Shown: positions 35,593 through 44,633 of the stretch, one piece after another
Layout of the letters: the number at the start of each line of letters is the position of its first letter
How positions within the stretch are numbered: position 1 is the first letter of the stretch
Source: Sphingobium sp.
Lineage (GTDB): Bacteria > Pseudomonadota > Alphaproteobacteria > Sphingomonadales > Sphingomonadaceae
Direction of reading: 5' to 3'
Assembly (NCBI GenBank): GCA_022652485.1
Contig: JALCRK010000004.1
Coordinates: forward strand, 1 to 64,000
DNA length: 64,000 bases
The notes under the pieces: generated by a model
Databases searched by the model: none
What the model was told of the DNA's origin: nothing
What the model saw: only the letters and a program-made list of their open reading frames with translations
Made by a program: the position numbers and the translations under genes

Positions 35593-36491
35593 GCGCTCTC
35601 CGCCTCCACATGCGCCGCGAGTTCCGGCTGCTCCCGCGCGGCAATGACGCAGGCCGCGACGATCAGCGCCGCGCCGCCCAGCACCGGCAGCGTCAGCGCC
35701 TCTGCGAAGAACAGCCAGCCGAACAGGCACGCCCACAGGAACGCGCTATATTCGAGCGGGATGAGGCGGCTCGCCGGCGCGCGCCCATAAGCGAGCGAGA
35801 TCACGGTTTGCGAAAATACCGCCAGGAACGCCGCAATGAGGATTTCCAGCCATATGGTCCCGATGCGGAAATCCAGCAGCCACGGCGCCAGCGGCAGGAA
35901 CAGCAACAATACCAGGATATTCTGGAAAAACGAGACTTCAGAGGCGCTCGCGAGCTTGGCCTGCTGGCGTTGCAGAATGAGGTTCACCGCATAGAATATC
36001 GCGGAGAGGATCGCCGCGCCCGCCCCCAGCAGCGCGCCGGGCTGATAATTGCCACCCATCCTGCCGGTGAGGATCACGAGCACGCCGACGATGCCGACCA
36101 GCGCCGCGATGATCGAATGGCGGCCGACATGCTCCTTCAGCATCAGCGGCGTCAGCCCGAGCGCGACGATCGGCGCGACGAACGACAGCGCGATCGCCTC
36201 GGCGAGCGGCAGGCGCGTGAACGACCAGAAGAACAGCCAGATCATCGGCCCGATCAGCAGCGCGCGCAGGATGTGCAGGCGCATGGCTGCCGCGGGCGGC
36301 CGCCGCGTGCCCTTCGCCAGGAAGACGCTACCGCTGATAATGCTGCCCGCGACGCTGCGCCACAGCACCGAACTATAGGCGCCGATCACCAGCGACGTGC
36401 CCTTCATCAGCACGTCCATCAGCGAAAACATCGCGACGCCGCTGGCGCAAAGCGCCACCGCGATCCAGGTCCGGGCGGGAGCGACGCTCAT
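35589..36491 (-). CDS. EamA/DMT-family transporter
   Basis: A 300-residue membrane protein with ten predicted helices in two EamA repeats, for example WIAVALCASGVAMFSLMDVLMK, EAIALSFVAPIVALGLTPLML, HSIIAALVGIVGVLVIL and YSAFLWACLFGWLFFAEALTL. DMT transporters export or exchange small metabolites; the substrate cannot be read from sequence. ATG 36491 overlaps the upstream stop as ATGA and the downstream GNAT start overlaps its stop, making a three-gene operon. Confidence 0.92.
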   Translation of the reverse strand: MSVAPARTWIAVALCASGVAMFSLMDVLMKGTSLVIGAYSSVLWRSVAGSIISGSVFLAKGTRRPPAAAMRLHILRALLIGPMIWLFFWSFTRLPLAEAIALSFVAPIVALGLTPLMLKEHVGRHSIIAALVGIVGVLVILTGRMGGNYQPGALLGAGAAILSAIFYAVNLILQRQQAKLASASEVSFFQNILVLLLFLPLAPWLLDFRIGTIWLEILIAAFLAVFSQTVISLAYGRAPASRLIPLEYSAFLWACLFGWLFFAEALTLPVLGGAALIVAACVIAAREQPELAAHVEAESA

Positions 36492-37282
36492 GGCCGCCGC
36501 TTGTCCGCAAGGATGCGCTCGATGAGGAGGATGTCTTCCGGCTTGTCGGCATCGATGCAGGCTTCCGCGATCGGCATCGGCACGATCCGCGCAATGATCC
36601 CCAGCCGCCGCCCCGCCCGCGCGATCGCCTGATGGATCGAGAGCAGCCGCAGCCCCGCGCCCAGCAACAATCCCGGCCCGAACGCCAGCACGATCTTCCA
36701 GCCCTTCTTGCGATCCTGCTCGATGGCGCGCCATTTTTGTAGCGCCCGTTTCGCATTCTGCCCGCCCAGCCAGAACAGGTTCGCGCCGGACCATGCACCG
36801 CCCCGGAATCTGAGCCATGTGCGGCGGGACTCCGGGTAGGCGCGCAGCAACACCGCCCGCTCCACCATTGCGGCGGCGACATCCTCGGCACCGACCGCGC
36901 CGAGAAAGGCATCGATGATCGCGGCATCGAGCAGCACATTATCCGCCGTCGTCACCAGCGCGGGCAGATGGTCGGGCGCGGCCTCGGCCCAGTCGAGCAG
37001 CGACTGGCTGATCCCCGCGCCGCTGGCGTGGAGCGCAATTTTCGGATGCGTGCGCAGCCACCCGGTCTGCGGCGTTTCGCCAAGCGCATCCGGCTGCTGC
37101 GCCATCACGACCACGCGGGCGATGCGCGGATGCTCGACCAATGTCCGCGCGACGATATCCAGCATCGGCCGCCCCCCGACCGGCACCAGCGCCTTCCACG
37201 CGACGCCCGCCGCCGCGGCCAGCGGATCGCGCCCAGGTCGGCTGCCCGCCAATATGATCGCCTGTACTCCCGCCTCGGCCAC
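36488..37282 (-). CDS. MobA-like nucleotidyltransferase-domain protein
   Basis: A 264-residue protein with the NTP-transferase fold: AIILAGSRPGRDPLAAAAG at the start, then KALVPVGGRPMLDIVARTL (about residue 30), LVTTADNVLLDAAIIDAFL (about 110) and a C-terminal hydrophobic stretch IVLAFGPGLLLGAGLRLL. The GSRxG loop resembles MobA/GlmU-type enzymes; the product is unknown. I chose GTG 37282, with AGGAG ten bases upstream, since the earlier open frame (to 37426) overlaps the divergent lipid-kinase gene. Confidence 0.8.
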   Translation of the reverse strand: MAEAGVQAIILAGSRPGRDPLAAAAGVAWKALVPVGGRPMLDIVARTLVEHPRIARVVVMAQQPDALGETPQTGWLRTHPKIALHASGAGISQSLLDWAEAAPDHLPALVTTADNVLLDAAIIDAFLGAVGAEDVAAAMVERAVLLRAYPESRRTWLRFRGGAWSGANLFWLGGQNAKRALQKWRAIEQDRKKGWKIVLAFGPGLLLGAGLRLLSIHQAIARAGRRLGIIARIVPMPIAEACIDADKPEDILLIERILADKRRP

Positions 37283-37367
37283 GCGCTGTATTCTCCTCGC
37301 GGCCAGCCATAGCGGCCAAAGCGGGTGGGCGCACGGCACTTTTTGCGCGGCCGGTCGTTTAGGGGCC

Positions 37368-38180
37368 ATGCGCACCCTCTGGCTGATCGCCAACAGCATG
37401 AGCCGGACGACCGATTCCGCCGCCATCGACGATGCCTGCGAGATGCTGCGCGCGCACGGCTTTCAGCTCGTGCGGCGGGTCGATCTCAGCACGGAAAGCC
37501 TGCCGGACAGCGAGGCTTTGCCCGATATCATCGCCTGCCTCGGCGGCGACGGCACCGCGAGCGCGGTAATCGATCATTATGGCGAACGGGAGGTGCCGCT
37601 GCTGGTGCTGCCCGGCGGCACGATGAACCTGCTCGCGCACCGGCTGCATGGCGAGGCCGACATCCCCACGATTATCGAACGCGCGGCACAAACGCCACGC
37701 ATCGTGCGGCTGCCGCAGATCACCGGGCCGGATTTCCGCTCGCTGGTGGGCGTGGTCGCGGGGGCGACCGCCGCATGGGGCGACGTGCGCGAGGCGCTGC
37801 GCTCCGGCGATGTCGAGGGCATGGTCGAGCAGGCCCGCGCCGCGCTGGAGGCCACCCTCTCGGAGCCGGGCGTGCGCATAGGCGGGCGGGGCAGGCGCTA
37901 TACCGCGCTGTTCATCGAGCCGCTGAACGATGCTCTCCGCGCACAGGAGATCAAGGCCGACACCCTCTCCGACCTCGCGCAGCATGGCTGGGCATGGCTT
38001 ACCCGCAACTTTCTCGGCGGGCCGACCGAGCCGGTGATGCGCGCGGCCGAAATCACCCTCGACGACCGCTCCGGCGAGCTGGCGCTGCTGGTCGATGGCG
38101 AGCGGATGCGCGCCGCCAGCCCGCTCTTGCTGCGCTGGGAGATGTGCCCGGCGCGCTTTCTCAGCACATTGGATGGTTGA
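37368..38180 (+). CDS. Diacylglycerol kinase catalytic-domain protein
   Basis: A 270-residue lipid- or sphingoid-kinase-like protein of the DAGK/YegS type. Key motifs are LGGDGTASAVIDHYG (about residue 62), LLVLPGGTMNLLAHRLHG (about 80) and a C-terminal beta domain with SGELALLVDGERM. This family phosphorylates lipids with ATP; the substrate is not evident. ATG 37368 begins MRTLWLIANSMS, the family start. It is divergent from the nucleotidyltransferase operon, and DUF3297 follows 32 bases later. Confidence 0.9.
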   Translation: MRTLWLIANSMSRTTDSAAIDDACEMLRAHGFQLVRRVDLSTESLPDSEALPDIIACLGGDGTASAVIDHYGEREVPLLVLPGGTMNLLAHRLHGEADIPTIIERAAQTPRIVRLPQITGPDFRSLVGVVAGATAAWGDVREALRSGDVEGMVEQARAALEATLSEPGVRIGGRGRRYTALFIEPLNDALRAQEIKADTLSDLAQHGWAWLTRNFLGGPTEPVMRAAEITLDDRSGELALLVDGERMRAASPLLLRWEMCPARFLSTLDG

Positions 38181-38212
38181 TTCGCGCGCTTCCACCCGTT
38201 AGGCGCTGGAGC

Positions 38213-38506
38213 ATGACCGACACCGAAACCCCCGCCGCCGCGCCCGAGGCAACCCCCACCACCGACACCCCGCCGGACCGCCTCGCCGTCAACCCCAACA
38301 GCCCCCATTTCAACATGGAGGTGCTGAAGCGCGGCATCGGCATCCGCTTCAAGGACCGCGTGCGCACCGATGTCGAGGAATATTGCATCTCCGAAGGCTG
38401 GATCCGCGTCGCCGCAGGCAAGGCGCGAGATCGCCACGGCAACCCGCTCACGATCAAGCTCAGCGGCCCGGTAGAGGCATGGTTTGAGGATAAGGCCGGG
38501 GAGTAG
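38213..38506 (+). CDS. DUF3297 family protein
   Basis: A 97-residue acidic, soluble protein. After a Thr/Pro/Ala-rich N-terminus it has the DUF3297 core: PPDRLAVNPNSPHFNMEVLKRGIG, RVRTDVEEYCISEGWIRVAAGK and GNPLTIKLSGPVEAWFED. Function is not known for this family, which is common in proteobacteria. It probably shares a transcript with the lipid-kinase gene. Confidence 0.93.
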   Translation: MTDTETPAAAPEATPTTDTPPDRLAVNPNSPHFNMEVLKRGIGIRFKDRVRTDVEEYCISEGWIRVAAGKARDRHGNPLTIKLSGPVEAWFEDKAGE

Positions 38507-38558
38507 GGGCGGCTTTGGTGTGGGGAGCGGACGCCTACCAAATGCCTGCGCCTGTCTT

Positions 38559-39059
38559 CTAAGGCATATTCTTTACGAGAGACACGGAGCCCTTATGAAC
38601 GCTCCAATGTGTTAAACACATCCGACCTTCATAGGTAGTACCGAGTGAAGCCAACGTGAACGTTGGATTGCCGTAGGAGTCTGTGCTGCGTCGAACATAT
38701 TTCGGATTTACTTTGCACGCCTTGATGGCCTCCGACAAACTCCGTTTGACGCAAGCCTTTTGGTTGGCAGCGTCATACAGATAAGCAAGCCATGTTATAA
38801 GTACAGTCGTAAAAGCTACAGCGCAGCCGACGAAGAAATATTTCCAGATGTTCTTTGTGGCCGCCCGGATTATTAGCCAAGCTCCAACTGCACACGCCAA
38901 TGGCATGATAATCCGGCTAACTATATGCAGCCAACCGTTGTTCTCGCAAGGCGGATACCCATAGCTAATGAAGATCGCTAATGGCCAGAGACAAGCTACC
39001 AGGGCGAGACATGGAGCAATGCTTAGGGCCGCACCTTTTAAGACAACGCGCTTCAACAT
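38559..39059 (-). CDS. Unknown membrane protein of low GC content
   Basis: A 166-residue protein with three probable membrane segments at about 13-33, 45-65 and 72-93, followed by a soluble C-terminal part with four cysteines overall (NQKACVKRSLSEAIKAC; GRMCLTHWSV). I do not recognise the family. The gene and its flanks (about 38540-39115) have visibly lower GC (about half) and different codon use from all neighbours, for example many AAA, TTA and TAT codons. It lies alone between DUF3297 and recF. Probable acquired gene. Confidence 0.65.
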   Translation of the reverse strand: MLKRVVLKGAALSIAPCLALVACLWPLAIFISYGYPPCENNGWLHIVSRIIMPLACAVGAWLIIRAATKNIWKYFFVGCAVAFTTVLITWLAYLYDAANQKACVKRSLSEAIKACKVNPKYVRRSTDSYGNPTFTLASLGTTYEGRMCLTHWSVHKGSVSLVKNMP

Positions 39060-39136
39060 ATACGCCGGTTAACACGTAACTTAAATTCTTCAAATGTCGG
39101 CGTTGTTGTCGTGACACGACAGTCCGCTTTTCCGCC

Positions 39137-40204
39137 CTACCCCTCCCAAACCCGTCCTTCCGCCACACGCAACCGTGTCGCTTCCATAATCCCCTCGAAT
39201 AGCGCCGCTTCCGTCCCCGTCATCCAGATCTGGCTGCCGGTCGCCTCCAGCCGCGCGAACAGGGCGAGGCGGCGGGCGGGGTCCAGGTGGGCGGCGACTT
39301 CATCGAGCAGCAACACCGGCGCTTGTCCCCGTTCTGCGCCGACCAGCGCCGCATGGGCGAGCAGGATCGAGAGCAGCAGTGCCTTCTGCTCGCCAGTGGA
39401 GCACAACGCCGCCGCCTGCCCCTTCGCCTGATGCATGACCTGCAGATCCGAGCGATGCGGCCCGGCGAGCGTGCGCCCGGCGGCGGCATCGCGGCGGCGG
39501 CCCTCGCACAGCGCCTGTTCGAGCGGCTTTTCCGCGCCCTCCCATTCCGATAGCGCCAGCGCTGGCCGCGCGAACGGCCCCTCGCTCTGCGCCGCCAACG
39601 CATCCCCCAGCCGCGCGACCAGCCCGGCACGCGCCGTGTGGATCGCCGCGCCATGCTCCGCCATCTGCGCCTCCAAAGCTCCGAGCCATGCCTCGTCCCA
39701 CGCGCGCTCCCGCTCGGCGAGCAGCTTGTTGCGCGCGCGCATCGCGGCTTCATAGCGGGTGGAGTGCACCGCATGGGACGGCAGCAGCGCCAGCGTCAGC
39801 CGATCGAGGAAGCGCCGCCGGTCGCCCGCGCTGTCCATGAACAGCCGGTCCATCGCCGGTGTCAGCCAGATGACGGAGAGATAGTCCGCCAGCGCCGAGG
39901 CAGCATGAGCGACACCGCCGATCCGCACCTGCCGCCGGTCGGGCGTCTCGGCGTCCGCGCCGGTGCCGATCGTCACGCCATCCACTTGCGCCGCCAGCCC
40001 GAAGCCGCCCGGCCCGCCCTGCCGCGCCATCTGGCTGAGCGTCGCGCCGCGTAAGCCTCGCCCCGGCGTCAGCAGCGAGATTGCTTCCAATATGTTGGTC
40101 TTGCCCGCGCCATTCTCGCCGGTGAGCAGCACGAAGCGCGCACGCGGCACGATCAGCGCGTCCTCATGATTGCGGAAGTCGCGCAATGTGAGGCGGGCGA
40201 GCAC
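39137..40204 (-). CDS. recF: DNA replication and repair protein RecF
   Basis: SMC-like ATPase that helps load RecA at gaps. It has 355 residues. It begins [17 protein letters not shown] and has Walker [21 protein letters not shown] (about residue 28), the family block [31 protein letters not shown] (about 130), and the C-terminal signature and Walker B region [14 protein letters not shown] and [20 protein letters not shown]. The start is GTG, directly after the prmA stop. dnaN and gyrB, its frequent neighbours, are not here. Confidence 0.96.
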   Translation of the reverse strand: MLARLTLRDFRNHEDALIVPRARFVLLTGENGAGKTNILEAISLLTPGRGLRGATLSQMARQGGPGGFGLAAQVDGVTIGTGADAETPDRRQVRIGGVAHAASALADYLSVIWLTPAMDRLFMDSAGDRRRFLDRLTLALLPSHAVHSTRYEAAMRARNKLLAERERAWDEAWLGALEAQMAEHGAAIHTARAGLVARLGDALAAQSEGPFARPALALSEWEGAEKPLEQALCEGRRRDAAAGRTLAGPHRSDLQVMHQAKGQAAALCSTGEQKALLLSILLAHAALVGAERGQAPVLLLDEVAAHLDPARRLALFARLEATGSQIWMTGTEAALFEGIMEATRLRVAEGRVWEG

Positions 40205-41197
40205 CTACCAGCTGCCGAAACCGGGCGCCTCGCCATTGGCGTCCGCGCTCCAGCGGCGCGGGCGTTTCCAGCCGATCGCCGGTCGCTTGCGCAGGCGCAG
40301 CGTCGGCCAGTGGCGGCTGTTCGCGTCGCCCTGCTCCAGCCGGTCGACCAGCCGGAAGCCCTGCGCGCGATAGGCGGCGATCACCGCGTCCGCCTGCGCC
40401 TCCAGCAGCCCGGCGAGGATCAGCGTGCCGCCCTCCGCCGTGATCGCGCCAAGCGAGGGCGCCAGCTCGATCAGCGGCCCGGCGAGGATATTGGCGATCA
40501 CCAGCGCATAGGGCGCGCGCGCCTGTATCAGCCCATGATCCGCCCCCGGCGCGGTGACGAGCGCCAGCTCTCCCCGCCCCAGCCCCAGCTTTACGCCATT
40601 CAGTGCCGCATTCTGCGCGCTCACCTCGACGGCGGCGGGATCTATATCAGACGCTATAATATCAGCGCGCGGCCAGAGATGAAGCGCGGCAAAGGCGAGC
40701 AGTCCGGTGCCCGTGCCGATATCCGCGATCGTGTCGAACCGCTCGCCGATCCTGCGGCAGCGATCGAGCATCGCGAGGCAGCCTGAAGTCGTCTCATGCT
40801 GGCCGGTGCCGAAGGCGCGCCCGGCCGGAACGAGCAGCGGCACGAGGCCAGCCGGAACCGCCTCCTCCGCCTGGTTCCGCACATGAAAGCGCCCGGCCAC
40901 CACCGGCTCCATGCCCTGCTGGCTCAGGGAAACCCAATCCTCTTGCGGAAGCATTTCGAGCAGCGGCTTCGCCCCCGCGCTTCCCGGCACCATCGCCTGC
41001 ACCAGTTTCACGGTTTCAGCGGAGGGCTTTCCCTCGAAATAGGCGTGCAGCTCCCAGCTTTCGGGATTGTCCTCCTCCCGCTCGCTCGTCATCAGCGCGG
41101 GCGGCGGTTCGAGCAGCGCGAGCGCGCCCATATCCTCGGTAATCGCTTCCGCCTCCGCGCGGGTGCAGGGCAAGGTGAGTTTCCAACTTTCGGCCAT
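40205..41197 (-). CDS. prmA: Ribosomal protein L11 methyltransferase
   Basis: Methylates lysines and the N-terminus of ribosomal protein L11. It is 330 residues. An N-terminal substrate-recognition domain is followed by the methyltransferase domain: PGRAFGTGQHETTSGCLAML (about 128), DIGTGTGLLAFAALHLWP (about 158), IIASDIDPAAVEVSAQNAALNG and LVIANILAGPLIELAP (about 230). recF starts immediately after its stop. It is divergent from rppH. Confidence 0.94.
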   Translation of the reverse strand: MAESWKLTLPCTRAEAEAITEDMGALALLEPPPALMTSEREEDNPESWELHAYFEGKPSAETVKLVQAMVPGSAGAKPLLEMLPQEDWVSLSQQGMEPVVAGRFHVRNQAEEAVPAGLVPLLVPAGRAFGTGQHETTSGCLAMLDRCRRIGERFDTIADIGTGTGLLAFAALHLWPRADIIASDIDPAAVEVSAQNAALNGVKLGLGRGELALVTAPGADHGLIQARAPYALVIANILAGPLIELAPSLGAITAEGGTLILAGLLEAQADAVIAAYRAQGFRLVDRLEQGDANSRHWPTLRLRKRPAIGWKRPRRWSADANGEAPGFGSW

Positions 41198-41343
41198 CCG
41201 ATCCGCATTTCATGCTATGGCCCGCCCGTCAAGTTATGTGCGGCGCAACAATGCCGGTGGACGGCCCGACCTGGAGCCCTTATTATCGCACCCGTTTCCG
41301 CCGGAGGACCGGCCTATTATTATATCGTGAGTTACAAAATACT

Positions 41344-41814
41344 ATGCCGCATACTCTGCCCTATCGCCCCTGTGTCGGGATGATGCTCGTCAACATGGAT
41401 GGTCTGGTGTTCGTGGGCCAGAGGCTCGATAGCAAGGTCGAGGCCTGGCAGATGCCGCAGGGTGGGATCGACGACGGCGAAGACCCGCGCGACACCGCCT
41501 ATCGCGAGCTGGCGGAGGAAACCGGCATCGCCGCCGATCTCGTCAGCATCATCGCCCAGAGCAAGGACGAGCATTATTACGACCTGCCGGATGAACTGAT
41601 CGGCGAGATCTGGGGCGGCAAATATCGCGGCCAGCGGCAGACCTGGTTCCTGATGCGCTTTCACGGCGCGGATGGAGACGTTAATATTGCCACCAGACAT
41701 CAGGAATTCCGCGACTGGCGCTGGATCAGGCCGGACGACCTGCCGGAGCTGATCGTGCCGTTCAAGAAGAAGCTCTATCGCGACATCTTGCAGGAATTCG
41801 CGCATCTGATCTGA
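41344..41814 (+). CDS. rppH: RNA pyrophosphohydrolase (Nudix)
   Basis: Removes pyrophosphate from 5' triphosphate RNA to start mRNA decay. It is 156 residues. The Nudix box is complete: GGIDDGEDPRDTAYRELAEETGI (residues about 40-62). Family phrases are PYRPCVGMMLVNMDGLVFVGQR, EAWQMPQGG, YRGQRQTWFLMRF and EFRDWRWIRPDDLPELIVPFK. ATG 41344 gives the normal N-terminus; no good ribosome binding site is visible upstream, so this could be a weak or nearly leaderless start. Confidence 0.95.
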   Translation: MPHTLPYRPCVGMMLVNMDGLVFVGQRLDSKVEAWQMPQGGIDDGEDPRDTAYRELAEETGIAADLVSIIAQSKDEHYYDLPDELIGEIWGGKYRGQRQTWFLMRFHGADGDVNIATRHQEFRDWRWIRPDDLPELIVPFKKKLYRDILQEFAHLI

Positions 41815-41852
41815 TGCCGCGCCAACAGTTTCATAAATAAGGGGAAGTCATA

Positions 41853-42323
41853 ATGGGCATGATTGAGGATCGTCTGAGCACGCTGGGGATTCAGCTCCCC
41901 CCGGCCCCCGCACCCGCCGCCAATTACGTGCCCGCGGTGCGGAGCGGCAACCTCGTCGTCATCGCGGGGCAGGTATGCTTCGGCGCGGATGGGAAGCTGG
42001 CAGACCGGTACAAGGGCAAGCTGGGCGCGGGCGTGTCCGATGAAGCGGGCAAGGAAGCCGCGCGGCTATGCGCGCTCAATGTCATCGCGCAGTTGAAAGC
42101 GATCACCGGCGATCTGGATGCGGTGGTGCGCTGCGTCCGCCTCGGCGGCTTCATCAACGCCGCGCCCGATTTCACGCCCCTGCCCGTCATCATGAACGGT
42201 GCGTCAGACCTGATGGTCGAGATTTTCGGGGACGCTGGCCGCCACGCGCGCTCCACCGTCGGCGTCGCGGTGCTGCCGTTCGATTGCGCGGTCGAGGTCG
42301 AGGGCATGTTCGAGGTGCGCTAG
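41853..42323 (+). CDS. RidA/YjgF family protein
   Basis: A 156-residue member of the RidA superfamily: ANYVPAVRSGNLVVIAGQVCF, then AARLCALNVIAQLKAITGDL, VRCVRLGGFINAAPDFT and HARSTVGVAVLPFDCAVEVEGMFEV. The Arg of the HARSTVGVA block sits where RidA deaminases bind the carboxylate of imine substrates, so enamine/imine deaminase activity is plausible. AGGGGAA precedes the start. The following regulator gene starts one base after its stop. Confidence 0.9.
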   Translation: MGMIEDRLSTLGIQLPPAPAPAANYVPAVRSGNLVVIAGQVCFGADGKLADRYKGKLGAGVSDEAGKEAARLCALNVIAQLKAITGDLDAVVRCVRLGGFINAAPDFTPLPVIMNGASDLMVEIFGDAGRHARSTVGVAVLPFDCAVEVEGMFEVR

Positions 42324-42324
42324 A

Positions 42325-42696
42325 ATGACCGCGTCCGCCCGCCCCGTCCTCAAGATCAGGCTGCAGATCCTCTGCGGCAGCGAGATCGCGATGGGGCCGG
42401 GCAAGGCGGACCTGCTGGAGGCTATTGCCCGCGAAGGCTCGATTTCCGCCGCCGGGCGCGCGCTCGGCATGAGCTACCGCCGCTGCTGGATGCTGGTCGA
42501 TGTGATGAACCGCTGCTGGAATGCGCCGTTGGTGGCGACCAACACCGGCGGCACCCGCGGCGGCGGCGCGCATGTCACGGAGACGGGGCGAGAGGTGCTC
42601 AAACTATATCGTTCACTACAAAAAACTGTCGAAGGGGCCGCTGCCCCTGAATGGCGCGCGCTTCAGGCGCTGCTATCCCCCGAATCGGCCGCCTGA
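42325..42696 (+). CDS. ModE-like winged-helix regulator, DNA-binding domain only
   Basis: A 123-residue protein matching the N-terminal DNA-binding domain of ModE: EAIAREGSISAAGRALGMSYRRCWMLV with the helix-turn-helix at about 30-55, then APLVATNTGGTRGGGAHVTETG. The molybdate-binding MOP domains of full ModE are missing, so the effector is unknown. It is coupled to the RidA gene (one base between them), and its last 34 bases overlap the end of the convergent symporter gene. Confidence 0.88.
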   Translation: MTASARPVLKIRLQILCGSEIAMGPGKADLLEAIAREGSISAAGRALGMSYRRCWMLVDVMNRCWNAPLVATNTGGTRGGGAHVTETGREVLKLYRSLQKTVEGAAAPEWRALQALLSPESAA

Positions 42697-43964
42697 GCGC
42701 TGATTACCTGGGCGGCGACAAGATCGCCCACCACATTCAGCGTCGTGCGGCACATGTCGAGCAGCCGGTCGACGCCGAGCACCAGCCCGATCCCCTCCGG
42801 CGGCACACCGATCGTGCCGAGGATCAGCGCGATCACGGGAAGCGACCCCGCCGGCACACCCGCCGTGCCGATGCCGCCAAGGATGCAGATCATCATCACG
42901 GTCAATTGCTGGCCGAGGCTCAGGTCCACGCCGAAGAACTGCGCGAGGAAGATCACGGTGACGCCCTCGAACATCGCGGTGCCGTTCTGGTTCGCGGTCG
43001 CGCCGATGGTGAGCACGAAGCGCGCGATCGGGCGCGGCAGTTTCAGCCGTTCGTCCGCCACCCTGAGCGAGGTCGGCAGCGTGGCGTTGGAGGAGGCGGT
43101 GGCGAACGCCATCACACTTGCTTCCTGGGTTTCGCGAAAGAAGGCGACCGGGTTCTTGCGCCCGAACAGCACCAATAGGGCGGGGAACACCCCGAACATC
43201 TGCAAGCCCAGCGCGAGCAGCACCACGCCGACATAGGCGGAGAGCCGCACGATCAGATCCCACCCGAACAGCGCCGCCAAATTGAACATGAAGCAGAATA
43301 TCGCGAGCGGCGCCATGCGGATGACGAGGCCGATCAGCTTCATCGCAATCTCGAACACGCCCTCGATGCCGGATTTGAGCACGGTCGTCCGCTCCGGCTC
43401 GGCGAGCAGAAAGCCGACGCCGAACATCAGCGCGAAGAACATCACCGCAAGGATGTCATTCTCGCTCATCGCGTGAATGAAGTTCGATGGCACGATCTCG
43501 ACCAGCGCCTGCACGCCGGTCTTCGCCTCGCCCGCATGTTCGACGATGGCCTTGGCGTTGTCACCGGATGTCGCCAGCAACTGCCGCGCGATCTGCGGAT
43601 CGACCCCCGCGCCAGGCTGGAGCAGGTTCACCACAGCCAGGCTGATCGCCACCGAAATCGCGGAAACGAAAATGGTGTAGAGCAGGGTTCGCACGCCGAT
43701 GGAGCGGAGCGCGCGCATCTCGTTCATCTCCGCCACGCCGACGATGAGCGCCGAGACGAGCAGCGGGATCACCAGCATGAACAGCAGGCGCAGGAAGATC
43801 TGGCCGATCGGGCCGGTGACGTTCGCGGCGATCCAGCCGATCCACGGCGCTCCGCCCGCGAGGCTATAGGCGAGCAATCCCACGATCAGCCCGCCAACAA
43901 ACCCGCCGAACATCCAGTATTGCAACCGCGAACCGTGCGGCGCGGCTGTTGTCTCTTCCGTCAT
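42663..43964 (-). CDS. Dicarboxylate/amino acid:cation symporter (DAACS family)
   Basis: A 433-residue secondary transporter of the GltP/DctA type that takes up glutamate, aspartate or C4-dicarboxylates with protons or sodium. It has about eight membrane helices plus two re-entrant loops. Signature stretches are ATASSNATLPTSLRVADER (first hairpin tip, about 265), GATANQNGTAMFEGVTVIFLAQ (about 302) and CILGGIGTAGVPAGSLPVIALIL (about 350), then GVDRLLDMCRTTLNVVGD. Substrate preference cannot be settled by eye. Confidence 0.95.
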   Translation of the reverse strand: MTEETTAAPHGSRLQYWMFGGFVGGLIVGLLAYSLAGGAPWIGWIAANVTGPIGQIFLRLLFMLVIPLLVSALIVGVAEMNEMRALRSIGVRTLLYTIFVSAISVAISLAVVNLLQPGAGVDPQIARQLLATSGDNAKAIVEHAGEAKTGVQALVEIVPSNFIHAMSENDILAVMFFALMFGVGFLLAEPERTTVLKSGIEGVFEIAMKLIGLVIRMAPLAIFCFMFNLAALFGWDLIVRLSAYVGVVLLALGLQMFGVFPALLVLFGRKNPVAFFRETQEASVMAFATASSNATLPTSLRVADERLKLPRPIARFVLTIGATANQNGTAMFEGVTVIFLAQFFGVDLSLGQQLTVMMICILGGIGTAGVPAGSLPVIALILGTIGVPPEGIGLVLGVDRLLDMCRTTLNVVGDLVAAQVISAQAADSGDSSA

Positions 43965-43997
43965 CGACCACGCTCCCTTGCTGCTGGCCTTGCTGCT

Positions 43998-44579
43998 TTA
44001 GCTGGGGATCGCTCCCCGGAACAGGGTTTCGCCAAGAGGCCTGCGCCCGCTTGGAACCTCACGCGCCTGCAATGCCTCGGGCAATGTCCCGGCATCGCCC
44101 GGATATCCGAGCGCGATCGCGGCCTCGATACGAAAGCCTTCGGGCAGGTTGACCGCCTTCGCCGCCGCTTCGAAGTCGACGCCGGTCATGCCATGCGAGA
44201 CCAGTCCCATGCTGTGCGCCTGCAATGCCAGCGCCATCCACGCCGCACCGGCGTCAAAACTGTGGCTGTGCGAGGGATTGCGCGCGCCATGCGATTCGAG
44301 GATCATGTCCGAAATCACGTAGATCAGCACGGACGCCTTGCTGGCCCAGCTCTGGTTGAACGGAACCAGCGCGCCGAGAAAGGTATCCCACTCCGCGTCT
44401 CCGTTGTGGGCATAGACAAAGCGCCACGGCTGATAATTCAGGCTCGAAGGCGCCCACCGCGCCGCCTCGAACACCGTCATCAGCGTCGCTTCGTCCACCG
44501 GGCGCGGATCGAAGGCCCGCGGCGACCAGCGATCGAGAATCAGCGGAAGGATCGGATGATCGGCGGAGCGTGCAGACAT
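43998..44579 (-). CDS. Nitroreductase family protein
   Basis: A flavin-dependent oxidoreductase of 193 residues: LILDRWSPRAFDPRPVDEATL, AARWAPSSLNYQPWRFVYA (FMN-binding, about residue 42), then GAAWMALALQAHSMGLVSHGMTG and IEAAIALGYPGD. The substrate is unknown. GGGAG five bases upstream supports ATG 44579; an upstream ATG (44621) is less likely. Confidence 0.92.
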   Translation of the reverse strand: MSARSADHPILPLILDRWSPRAFDPRPVDEATLMTVFEAARWAPSSLNYQPWRFVYAHNGDAEWDTFLGALVPFNQSWASKASVLIYVISDMILESHGARNPSHSHSFDAGAAWMALALQAHSMGLVSHGMTGVDFEAAAKAVNLPEGFRIEAAIALGYPGDAGTLPEALQAREVPSGRRPLGETLFRGAIPS

Positions 44580-44633
44580 GGTTACTCCCGTGTGGGACTG
44601 GGCTGGAGAAAGCGGGGACACCCGAAGGCAGGA

